Assembly: GCF_016808095.1 (NCBI RefSeq)
Contig: NC_068979.1
Span: 13,070,501-13,134,500 of the forward strand
Length of the DNA: 64,000 nucleotides
Reading direction: 5' to 3'
From: Vigna angularis
Taxonomy: Eukaryota > Streptophyta > Magnoliopsida > Fabales > Fabaceae
This document shows, piece after piece, positions 36,147 to 45,975 of the stretch. The notes beneath the pieces are model-generated. The model saw nothing but the letters and a program-made list of their open reading frames with translations, ran no database searches and was not told where the DNA came from. Both the position numbers and the translations under genes were made by a program. Each line of letters begins with the position of its first letter. The stretch's first letter is position 1.

Positions 36147-36360
36147 ATCTCCCCCTTTTTGATGATGATCAAAAATTCAATTTTAAAAGCAATTTTGGCT
36201 TACCTGCAAAACATACAAGCTAACAGACAACAACAAAGTTAGCAATACCTGTAATAATTTATACTTCTCCCCTTGTATTATTCTTCTCCCCCTTTTTGAT
36301 CAGAAGCAAAAAGATCTGATGTTAAAGGCTCCCCCTAAATATGATCTCCCCCTCAAGTAA
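36147..36360 (-). promoter_or_regulatory. Polypurine tract and extra PPT-like runs
   Basis: Minus-strand AAAAAGGGGGAGAT at 36147-36160 abuts the 3' LTR and is a textbook PPT. Similar AAAAAGGGGGAGAA (36283-36299) and AGGGGGAGATC-type runs (36328-36356) lie further inside. Confidence 0.85.
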
Positions 36361-36499
36361 ACAAAGGATGCATATAATCAAGAGATCATTTTATTTATGA
36401 AAATAAAGATTACATTATAAGAAGACACATAACAGACAGAATTATAACATAGATGAAATGGCAAGCAAACAACAAAACAGTCTAACATAGAACCTATAT

Positions 36500-37678
36500 C
36501 TAAAACTCAGGACTAGGAGATCTCTCTGTAGGTTGAAGGTTGAGATGATTCTCGATGTTAGATAGGCGAATATCAAGATCAAGAAATTGATCAACCATGT
36601 ACTCATCAACAGATTGTTGCCCCTCATAAATCTCCTCAAAGTGTGTTCTTTGTGCTAGACTCATATCCTCTAATTGCTTAGATAATCTAGCAAAATGTTC
36701 TTCCATGGAGAGTGAGGAGGATGAGGGCATGGTAGATGGACCAGCATCAGAAGGAGCAGCAGCATTAACTGGTTCTGCCATATGAGTATCGATGTCATCA
36801 TCTTCATCTGCATCAGGATGGTCATCATCTTTGTGAATGAGAATTCGTCCTCTAGTAATGAATCCCATCTGACGAAAGGTAGTATCGCCAATTTCCGAGC
36901 CAGCAGCTTGAATGGCTTGGACAAGTTCTCCTTCAACATTTACACCTTTGTACTCCAAGATTCTAGAAATAAGAAGAGCATAAGGAAATTGATAAGAATG
37001 GGATTTCTTAGCTTTTACCATAGTGTCAACAATGAGAGCAGGCCAATCGATGTGTATGTGATTTAGGATCCCATACAGAAGAAGTAGATCCTGTTCAGAG
37101 CATTGAGCATGATTGGTTGCTCTAGGACATAGGATCCAGACAAGTAAGTAGTGAATCATCCTTTCTTCAACCTTGAAACCTCCAACAAGCAATTGCCTTC
37201 GATTAGTCTGTTGTTCAGGGTGACGCAGGAAGGATTGGAAAGTCATTAATCGATCGAAATCTTGGAGTCCTAGATGAACTTTGACAGCATCATCCCAGAT
37301 GGGTAGTTGGGCAAAGTTGGTCCACACATCATCATCTAAAATTATGCGGACACCCTTGACTTTAGTGGAAATAATCCCATCTCGATATCTCAAGTTGAAG
37401 TAGAACACTCTGATGAGATCGGGATAAATGCAACCTTTTTGCTCCACCGGATTTGAGAGTCCTTGATCATTAAAAAGCTCTGGAAATTGAAATCCATAGA
37501 AACGAAAAAAATCAAGGCGAATATACTTTACCGCCATGATTCTTCTTTCTTGCCAGGAAGAAACATAGTCCGCATGTTTTCCTTGATCTGAAATCCATCC
37601 ATCAATAGTTGCCGGACGTGGTTGAGAGGAAGAGGATGCTCCAGCAGCTCTGCGGCGATGTCTCCTTGAATCTGCCAT
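36500..37678 (-). CDS. Extra (third) ORF of copia element, 392 residues
   Basis: An intact ORF downstream of pol. Residues 1-30 are Arg/Ser-rich and basic. A globular region of ~50-270 contains RLDFFRFYGFQFPELFNDQG, CIYPDLIRVFYFNLRYRDG and WPALIVDTMVKAKKSHSYQF, resembling the 'putative plant transposon protein' domain found in many legume retroelement ORFs. An acidic stretch (DDDHPDADEDDDIDTH, ~283-298) and a Ser-rich linker follow, then a predicted coiled coil (~325-385). No signal peptide or membrane span is apparent, so an envelope role is not supported by sequence. Function is unknown. It is the only undamaged long ORF in this element although gag and pol carry stops. A TATA box at 37803-37810 may drive it separately. 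Confidence 0.8.
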   Translation of the reverse strand: MADSRRHRRRAAGASSSSQPRPATIDGWISDQGKHADYVSSWQERRIMAVKYIRLDFFRFYGFQFPELFNDQGLSNPVEQKGCIYPDLIRVFYFNLRYRDGIISTKVKGVRIILDDDVWTNFAQLPIWDDAVKVHLGLQDFDRLMTFQSFLRHPEQQTNRRQLLVGGFKVEERMIHYLLVWILCPRATNHAQCSEQDLLLLYGILNHIHIDWPALIVDTMVKAKKSHSYQFPYALLISRILEYKGVNVEGELVQAIQAAGSEIGDTTFRQMGFITRGRILIHKDDDHPDADEDDDIDTHMAEPVNAAAPSDAGPSTMPSSSSLSMEEHFARLSKQLEDMSLAQRTHFEEIYEGQQSVDEYMVDQFLDLDIRLSNIENHLNLQPTERSPSPEF

Positions 37679-37783
37679 GGAGAAAGGTTGAGGGAGTGAT
37701 AGTTTGAGAAAGTGAGTAAAAATAGAGAGATTGGAAGCTCAAGATTTTGATTTCAGCAGTTTCTGGGTGCAAAGAGATGTCTA

Positions 37784-38124
37784 ATAATCGATTATAGGGG
37801 CCTATTTATAAGAAGAAGGGAAAAACTAGCCGTTTATGGCCATTTTTAACCGTTATGGGAGGCTCCAACGGCTCTATTTTCAAAACTGTTAGCGTGATAA
37901 TCGATTATCGTAAGTGATAATCGATTATCTGCTCGTTGGTCACTTTCCAGAAATTGTGTGATAATCGATTATGTATGAAGATAATCGATTATTTGCTCAT
38001 GATTTTCCAGGGGTGAATTTGAAGATTCATAATCGATTATTGGGTGGGGTAATCGATTATCTCAGTGTAGAGGATGTTGCCCAGGTTTGTAATAATCGAT
38101 TATGACCTGATGATAATCGATTAT
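37784..38124 (-). promoter_or_regulatory. Palindrome array and TATA box upstream of the extra ORF
   Basis: Nine ATAATCGATTAT sites or close variants occur at 37784, 37897, 37917, 37961, 37981, 38029, 38049, 38092 and 38113. Eight form four pairs with 20-21 bp start-to-start, repeating every ~63-68 bp. A minus-strand TATAAATAGG (37801-37810) lies ~125 bp before the ORF start. The arrangement mirrors the LTR U3. Confidence 0.65.
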
Positions 38125-38170
38125 TAACGCTGATCTTACGAAAATTTGTAAAGAACCATAAATCTGGAGT

Positions 38171-41100
38171 CTAAGACATGTCTAATACCCCTAACTCTCT
38201 TCTAAGCTCATAGAATCTATCTTTAGGCAGGGCTTTAGTAAAGATATCAGCTAATTGATGTAACGTGTCAATGTATTCAATTTGGCAATCTCCTTTTTGA
38301 ATGTGATCTCTCAAGAAGTGATGTCTAATTTCAATGTGCTTAGTTCTTGAGTGCATGATGGGGTTCTTAGTTAGGTTGATAGCACTAGTATTATCACATT
38401 TCAGAGGAATGTGATCAAGGAAAATATCAAAGTCCTCCAGTTGTTGTTTCATCCATAAGATTTGGGCACAATAATTGCCAACAGCAATGTATTCAGCTTC
38501 AGTAGTAGATAAAGCTACACAAGCTTGTTTCTTTGAATGCCAAGACACTAAAGAACAACCTAGAAAATGACAAGTGCCACTAGTACTTTTCCTATCAATT
38601 TTACAGCCACCATAGTCTGCATCAGAATAACCTATTAAACTAAGTGAAGCATCAGATGGATACCAAAGTCCAAAAGAAGTGGTTCCTTTAAGGTATTTCA
38701 AAATCCTTTTGACAGCAATTAGATGAGATTCTTTAGGATTAGCTTGGTACCTAGCACACACACATACACTTTGCATAATGTCTGGTCTACTAGCAGTTAG
38801 ATATAGTAAGGATCCTATCATTCCTCTAAACATGGTTTCATTTACCCCTTCACCAGATTCATCCTTATCTAAATAGCAAGACGTTGCCATAGGTGTGTTG
38901 GCTTCTTTACAAGTATCCATACCAAACTTCTTAAGCACTTATCTACAATATTTAGTTTGGGAGACAAAAGTTCCCCCATCTATTTGCTTTATTTGCAGCC
39001 CTAAGAAGAAGGTAAGCTCACCCATCATAGACATCTCAAATTCACCTTGCATTATTTGTGCAAATCCCTCACATAATGAATCATTTGTAGACCCAAAAAT
39101 AATATCATCTACGTATACTTGAACAATCAAGATATGTTTTCCTACTTTCTTAATAAACAGGGTGGAATCAACCTTTCCTCTAGAGAAATCATTTTCAATC
39201 AAGAAGGTACTAAGTCTTTCATACCAAGACCTAGGTGCCTGTTTAAGACCATACAAGGCCTTTTTCAACTTATAAACATGATTAAGATATTTAAAATCCT
39301 CAAAACCAGGAGGTTGACTAACATATACCTCTTCTTTAATAAAACCATTCAAAAATGCGCTTTTCACATCCATTTGGTACAATTTAAACTTCATCAAAGA
39401 GGCATAAACAAGTAACAATCTAATTGCTTCTAACCTGGCTACTGGAGTGTAAGTTTCATCATAGTCGATACCTTCCTCTTGATAGTAGCCCTTTGCAACT
39501 AACCTGGCTTTGTTCTTTGTGATGTTTCCATCTTCATCAAGCTTGTTTCTAAACACCCACTTTGTTCCAATGATTTGATAATCATCTTGTCTAGGAATGA
39601 GTTCCCAAACATCATTCCTTTCAAATTGATTAAGTTCTTCTTGCATAGCAACACACCATTTATCATCTTGAAGAGCTTCCTTTATGTTCTTAGGTTCTAC
39701 CTGAGACACAAAAGCTACTGTTAAGGAGAAATTATTAAGATTGTGTCTAGTAGTTACCCCTTTTAATATATCTCCGATGATGTTGTCCAGAGAAAGTCCT
39801 CTTGGTTGTTGATAGCTTTTAGTATCAACTACTTGATGTTCATTTTGAGTTTCTGGAGGATAGTTTTCATTTAGATACATCTCTTCAAGAGCTTCCCTTA
39901 AATAATCCTCATCACCTGCAATTGGTTTATTTGACTCAAGAGGGTTCACCTCAAGGTCCACAATTTCATCAAAGACAACATGCATTGATTCTTCAATTTT
40001 CAAGGTTCTTCTATTAAACACCCTATATGCTTTGCTAGTTAAAGAATATCCTAAGAAGATTGCCTCATCAGATTTAGCATCAAATTTGCCTAGATTATCT
40101 TTACCATTATTCAAAACAAAACATTTACATCCAAAGATTTTCAAATGAGATACATTTGGTTTTCTACCGTTAAACAGTTCATAGGGAGTTAGCTTAAGAA
40201 TAGGCCTAATTAGCATTCTGTTCAACACGTAACAAGCAGTACTAACTGCATCAGCCCAAAAGTATTTTGGCACATTAGATTCATTTAAAAGAGTCCTAGC
40301 TAGTTCTTCTAATGACCTATTTTTCCTCTCAACAACACCATTTTGTTGGGGAGTTCTTGGAGCAGAAAAATTATGAGCAATTCCATGTTCTTCACAAAAC
40401 TTTTCAAAAGATTCATTTTCAAACTCACCACCGTGATCATTTCTCAAGGTTTTGATTTTCAATTCCTTTTCATTTTGAACACGTTTTGCAAACGATTTGA
40501 ATGCTTTAAAAGCTTCACTTTTAAGGGTTAAGAAGAATGTCCAAGTAAATCTAGTGTAATCATCAACAATCACAAGAGCATAGTAGTTTCCACCAAAACT
40601 TTTAATTCTAGATGGACCAAACAAGTCCATATGCAGAAGTTCTAAAGGTTTTGATGTTGAAATCATGGTCTTAGATAAGAATGAGGATTTGGTTTGCTTT
40701 CCCTTTTGACATGCAGACCAGAGTTTGTCTTTCTCAAATTTTAAATTTGGCAAACCAATCACAAGATTTTTTGAAATCAATTTATTCAAATGTTGCAAAT
40801 GAATATGTGCAGCTCTTTTATGCCATAGCCAAGGGTTTTCCTCTTTAGCAACTAAACATGTTATATTATGACTAGATGCATTTTCAATATCAATCAAGTA
40901 AATGTTATTATGCCTAACACCTTGCAAAGCAATTTCAGTAGAATTTTTAAAATATACAGTGCATCTATCACTTTCAAAGGTTACCTTGAGACCCTTGTCA
41001 CATAATTGACTTATGCTTAGGAGATTGTGTTTGAGACCTTCAACACATAATACGTCCTTTATAGTCAATGTGTTTCCTCCTCCAATGTCTCCAGTTCCAA

Positions 41101-41250
41101 TGATTCTACCTTTGTTGTTATCTCCATAGGTCACAAATCCTTGCTTCTTCTTCTCAAAAGAAATAAACCTTTTCTTGTCACCGGTCATGTGTCTTGAACA
41201 ACTACTGTCAAGATACCACAGTGACTTCTTTGACTTAGTAAGTTCCTACA
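38171..41250 (-). pseudogene. Copia pol: protease-integrase-RT-RNase H, one internal stop
   Basis: Begins with the protease active-site segment [14 protein letters not shown] (~41214-41180; usual DSG is DSS). Next are the pre-integrase zinc motif ([10 protein letters not shown]...C..C) and the integrase core with Asp in LLHMDLFGP, Asp in [11 protein letters not shown] and Glu in [15 protein letters not shown] follows, with [27 protein letters not shown] and the catalytic YVDD, then RNase H with GYSDADYGG and LSTTEAEYIA. A TAA at 38939-38941 cuts the frame between RT and RNase H; both sides are in the same frame. Polyprotein products would copy RNA into DNA and insert it. Upstream of 41250 further stops separate it from gag, so this copy cannot supply the enzymes. 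Confidence 0.9.
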
Positions 41251-41323
41251 AAACAAATTTGAGCAAGACTTTAGGTCCCCAATCTTATTATGGGTCCTTG
41301 GGGTTAGTTTATGCAAACATACA

Positions 41324-41946
41324 TCATTTTACAGTTTTAAACCATGCATATTTACCATTTTGAACACCAAAATGTTTGATGCTGCATTTGTTTGAGGTGT
41401 GACCAAGTTTCATGCAGTAAAAACAACAAGCCTCATACACTTTATTTTTCACAAAAGTCCCTTTTTCTACCCAAACTCTACGAGTTCTTATCACTTTAGA
41501 TTTTTTGTGTAGATGCGTGTTTCCACTTCTTGCATTGCTTTTCTCAAAGTTTGTTTTGGCATATGACTTAGACTTAGTTGCCTTTGCAAGTAAATTCTCA
41601 AGAATGTCAATATCAAACAGATGACTTTTACACGATAGACATTCAATAGGTTGTACAATAGTATCAGATTCAGATAATTTAGTTTCCAAATTACTAACTT
41701 TGTTTCTTAAAACAACTTCGTCATCTAGTACTTTTTCATACCTCAATTTCAATTCATTATGCTTTTTCTTTAGCTTTTTATGAGCAACATCAAGTTTTTC
41801 AGATTCATTTAACAAATCAAGAAATGCCTTTTGTAAGTCAAACTCATTACTTGACTCTAAGCTAGAATCACTTACTTGGCTTCCTGCATCTTCTAAGTCT
41901 GCCATTAAGCACAAATTTGCTTCTTCATCTGAATCGCTTGAGCTTG
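41324..41946 (-). pseudogene. Copia gag-pol linker with second zinc knuckle
   Basis: An open stretch of ~195 codons after the gag frameshift. It has an acidic Ser-rich start (LEDAGSQVSDSSLESSNEF), a coiled coil (DVAHKKLKKKHNELKLRYEK), and a CX2CX4HX4C knuckle CFYCMKLGHTSNKC near the C-terminus. It normally continues gag into protease. Stops occur just after it (TGA at 41324-41326, then TAA/TAA/TAG to 41250). Confidence 0.75.
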
Positions 41947-41973
41947 AAGAACTAGAAGCATTCTATTCCCAAG

Positions 41974-42960
41974 CTATGTAAGCTTTCTTCTTCTTTGGAA
42001 ACTTTCTTTCTTTCTTTTCTTCACTTTTCTTATTTTAGGACAGTTAGTCTTCACATGACCTCGTTCTCCACATCCATAACATTTAATGCTTGAAGAAGAT
42101 CCATGATTTTCTTTCCTTTCTTCACGGTATTTGTCTTTTCCCTTTGCTTTCATAAATTTTGCAAACTTCTTAATCATAAGACTCATGTTTTCTTCATCAT
42201 CATCGGAGTCATCATCTTCAATCCTTTTAGAGTTCTTTCCTTTGGAGATCTCAGACTTGAAGGCTAGTGTCTTTCTTTTGCCTTGATCTTCTTCAGCCGT
42301 CAATCTTCTCAACTCAAGTTCATGCTCACGGAGTTTCCCAAACAAAATTGGCATCGACATTTGAGTAAGATTATGAGACTCAAAGATGGCAGTCACCTTT
42401 GGTTGCCAAGACCTGTCCAATGATTTCAAAATTTTTACATTCAATTCATCAATATCAAAAGTCTTACCCAACCCTGTCAAGTGGTTCACTATGTGAATGA
42501 ACCGCTTTTGGACATCAGAAATTGTTTCTCCAGGTTGCATTCTGAACATCTCATACTCCTGAATTAGAGTGTTCTTCCTTGCACGTTTCACGTCCTTTGT
42601 TCCTTCATGTGTGACTCTGAGAACCTCCCACATTTCTTGTGCTGTCTTACAAACTGAAATTCTATAAAACTCATCAAGTACAACAACAGATGAAATAATG
42701 TTGTGAGCCTTAATATCAAATTGAGCTCTTCTATTTTCCTCTAGAGTCCAGTTGAAGTATGGTTTTTCTACTTCTACACCATCAATAGTTCTTTTTGGAA
42801 TATAGGGACCATTTAGTACAGCTTCCCAGATGCCTCTGTCAACAGACCCCATAAAAATTTCCATTTTGACTTTCCAGAATGCATAGTTATCACCAGTAAA
42901 GAGTGGTGGTCTGTTGATGGAAGCACCATCGGCATATACTTGATTTTGATGACCGGCCAT
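41974..42960 (-). CDS. Copia gag, frameshifted at its end
   Basis: 328 codons from ATG at 42960-42958, 45 bp inside the 5' LTR edge. The N-terminus (RPPLFTGDNYAFWKVKMEIF) is the conserved copia gag start, followed by the UBN2-type capsid region (YEMFRMQPGETISDVQKRF; VNHLTGLGK) and a basic/acidic linker. One nucleocapsid knuckle, CYGCGERGHVKTNC, sits at ~290. After it the frame shifts within an A-rich run (~42000-42040) and terminates; the expected continuation is in another frame with a TAG near 41963. Gag coats and packages element RNA. Capsid and one knuckle look intact. Confidence 0.9.
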   Translation of the reverse strand: MAGHQNQVYADGASINRPPLFTGDNYAFWKVKMEIFMGSVDRGIWEAVLNGPYIPKRTIDGVEVEKPYFNWTLEENRRAQFDIKAHNIISSVVVLDEFYRISVCKTAQEMWEVLRVTHEGTKDVKRARKNTLIQEYEMFRMQPGETISDVQKRFIHIVNHLTGLGKTFDIDELNVKILKSLDRSWQPKVTAIFESHNLTQMSMPILFGKLREHELELRRLTAEEDQGKRKTLAFKSEISKGKNSKRIEDDDSDDDEENMSLMIKKFAKFMKAKGKDKYREERKENHGSSSSIKCYGCGERGHVKTNCPKIRKVKKRKKESFQRRRKLT

Positions 42961-43005
42961 TTTCGAAAAATTTGAAAAAATATCAAAGCAAGCTCTGATA
43001 CCAAT

Positions 43006-43895
43006 TGTTGGAACAATCGGTACCGTTATAGAGTTGCGTAGCGGAATAACTTATAAAGCAGAAGGCGTGTTCAGTCAAACTGTTAATAAGATGGTCTGTT
43101 TTAGAAATTTAATTTTCTTAGAGACAAATCTTCAAACAGTTGATGTGCATAAAACAGTGAACAGTACAGAGAGTAGAAAAAATCACACAAGCAATTTTTA
43201 TCCTGGTTCGATTTAAAAGAATCTACGTCCAGTTGTTAATCACTATAAAAAGTGATTAACATTTTCACTAAAATCAGTTTCACAAGTTTACAATAGAGTA
43301 AATGAAACAGAAAAAAGATAAAACCTTCCTTCGAACGAACGAACCGGAAGAACAACAACTTTGCCAACTTGAAGAGAACCGCTCCGACCTTTGACCCACA
43401 AAGCGCGAGCTTCTCCTTTTCACAAGACTAGGCAATGCAATGAACTAGCTTTTGGAACTTCCTCAGATCACACTGTATTCTCAAAAGCTTTGTGTTCAAC
43501 TATCTTTTTCTTACTTTAATCTTCACAGAAAAACCACTATATAGCCAGCTGCTCTGAATATCTAAGGTTAAGTTTCAACTACCACGAATAATCGATTATT
43601 GTAAGTGATAATCGATTATTCAAGTCCGTTACAGGGTTTTCAAAATGTGATAATCGATTATATGATATGATAATCGATTATTCCTGTATGACTCTGTGAT
43701 AATCGATTATTGTCATTCCATAATCGATTATTGCAGTTAAAAATGCAAGTTTACAAAGTTTACAAGAATTTCCTACTACATTTAATTTCTACAAATTGCT
43801 TTTAACTAATTCTAATATCTTCTTCAACTAAAACTTCTTGTAGCATCATCAAAACAGATTTCTTCAAGATTTACCAATACTCCTTATTGGTAACA
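43006..43895 (-). repeat. Copia 5' LTR (right copy) with promoter
   Basis: TGTTGG...GGTAACA. The minus-strand TATA is TATATAG at 43537-43543. Upstream of it, six perfect ATAATCGATTAT palindromes form three pairs: 43588/43608, 43650/43670, 43699/43720. Confidence 0.95.
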
Positions 43896-43900
43896 ATATA

Positions 43901-44339
43901 GTTATTATTAGTACCTATATAACGATTCATTTTGGTTGTTGTTATATTATTAAAATGGAATGAAAAATTAATATTAATTTTTATATGTGATAAGTAATGA
44001 TAATGTATAAATGATTTATCAAAATTTAATATATAAAATTTATATTTATTTATAAAAAATATATTACAAGATACGAATTCATTAATATTTTGATAAACAA
44101 TAAGAATGTTTCAATATATTTTTTAAATTTTAATTGAATTTAATATACAATTTTTTTTTATGCAAAACGTTGCACTACTACGGCGCCACTGTTCTTTTAT
44201 CAGATGAGGAAGACTTTATTCAACAAGGAACACAAACACCATAGGAAAGTAAACAAGAAAGTAAGCTGATTCTTTATTCATAATTTATTCCCATAAAATA
44301 TAATTGAACCAAAATGAAAAGGTAGCCAAAACGACCATG
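43901..44339. other. AT-rich DNA after copia element
   Basis: No gene. Probably continuation of the pre-insertion target. Confidence 0.5.
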
Positions 44340-45975
44340 AGCATCTTCATTAACGCTGCGTTCGGTTGGGATGATTTACTGTAGACGTGAATTTGTAAGG
44401 ATGGATTTGCATGGTAAATGGTGTTCGGTTGGTGTGATTTGCGACGACGGATTTGCGTGTAAAAGGAATGATTTGCGAGGATTGTTGCTTTTTGAGGTTC
44501 TCCCAATTTTGCAAAATTTGCGATGATTTAGGATGAAAAGTCGTATATGTCCTGTGGTATTTGTATAATTATGCTGGTGGAAGAAGGTTGGTCTCCTAGT
44601 TTCTCGCGTGAGACGAAGAAACCCAACGTTGGGTTGGATGCGCGATCTGGAGCAAAGACGAAGGAGAAAAGTGGTTCCCCTGAAAGCAGTCCAAAACGGA
44701 AAGAGAAAAAAGAAGGGTATCTCCCTTTCGGCCTCGCGACCTCCCTGAAACGGAGAAGAAGAGAAAATGCTCCCCGGCGACGCGACCAAAAGACCCCAAC
44801 GTTGGGTTTGTCCATGAAGAAAAAGAGATTGTGCGAACCAAAGAGAAAGGGAAAGAATTTCCCCGTGCGCGCTGCAAGACTCCCATTGTTGGAGTTCTTA
44901 GTTGGAGAAGAAGAAAGGTGCTACCCTAGCTACCTTTTCACGTGAGACAAATAGAAAGGGAATGAAGCTTCCCTGCTCTGCGAGCTTCACCAGACAGCCT
45001 AAAGTTGGGCCTGCGAGAGGAGAAAGGCCCAAACAAAAATTGGAAAAAAGATTAGCTTAGGAGAAAGTCCCAAACACACCCTTTTCTTTTCTCTGAGGCG
45101 CTATGGCGTTGTTAGGTTTCTCTCTTTCGGCGCTTTTGAATGCCAAGAGACACCACAGGCTTTATTCCTAGCTGTTGGATCAAACTCACACACCTTTGTC
45201 CTATTTTCATTGGCCCACGTCATTAATATATATAAATTTTTTCTAAACTACTATAATATTTTGTTTTTAAATTAGATATACATTTAATTTATAGTGATAT
45301 TATTTTTTTAAAAATTTGCTATATTATATTTATTTGAGATTATTGAACTGACAAAATACTTATGAATTATAAAAAGAACTTCTAATATTTTATAAATGCA
45401 TTGAAAGGATACTTTACTGAAGCAACATCATCATGAACTATTACAAATATATTTGTATGTTTAAATGTTGCCAAATTTTTTTTAGGTCATGTAATATTAT
45501 AACTTCCTTTAATTATTTGTTTGTTTAAAATTAATCATTCTCACTTTAGTAACAAATAAATTGATACTACTTGGTAGTAAATTATATTACAAACAAATAC
45601 TACATTTAAAAATAAATTCATTTTACTGCATTATAATTTTTAAAAATTAATTTTATAAATTATTTATAATTTTTTTCTCTTTATAAACATTTTTACAATT
45701 AAATATAACATTAATAAATAACATTTTATATTACTTTAATAACTAGGAGATTTTGGTAATTTTTAATTTTTACCAATTAAACTAATTTTTAAAATCTATC
45801 ACATCAATCAAATTCTACACTAATTCTCACAAATTTTACTTCTAAATCCACTCTCAATTACTTACAAATCCACTAAAAAAAACAACTAAAAAATCATCCT
45901 CAAATTCAGTCAAATCCATTCAAATCATCTCCTCCAAATCATCTTTTTCAAATACACCCAAAAGAACAAAACATA
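44340..45975. repeat. Unclassified repetitive block, possible DNA element
   Basis: The left margin (GCGTTCGGTTGGGATGATTT) and inverted right margin (GTTCTTTTGGGTGTATTTG) share GTTC..TTGGG and several GATGATTTG/GGATTTG words, hinting at imperfect inverted ends, but no TSD was found. The left part (44560-45150) is GC-richer than its surroundings and carries repeated CCCAACGTTGGG and CGTGAGACGAAG/CGTGAGACAAAT words. ORFs up to 137 codons overlap on both strands with no domain. The right part is AT-rich filler. Confidence 0.3.

Larger units (their letters stand above)
35257..43895 (-). mobile_element. SIRE/Maximus-like Ty1/copia element, TSD ATATA
   Basis: 890-bp LTRs (35257-36146, 43006-43895) are flanked by ATATA at 35252-35256 and 43896-43900. 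Minus-strand order: 5' LTR (right), perfect iMet PBS TGGTATCAGAGC at 42992-43003, gag, protease, integrase, RT, RNase H, a palindrome-rich spacer, an extra 392-codon ORF, several purine tracts and the 3' LTR. Domain order PR-IN-RT-RH is copia; the extra ORF between pol and the 3' LTR fits the SIRE/Maximus lineage. The LTRs differ at roughly 20 positions by eye, mostly transitions. Several stops and a frameshift make the copy non-autonomous. Confidence 0.95.

Noticed and set aside
35257..43895. Endogenous virus with an envelope gene
   Set aside because: Domain order and PBS are those of a Ty1/copia retrotransposon, and the extra ORF shows no signal peptide or transmembrane segment.
44376..44945. 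Overlapping ORFs of 95-137 codons on both strands
   Set aside because: No domain, Arg/Ser-rich composition, both strands open at once; treated as repeat composition.
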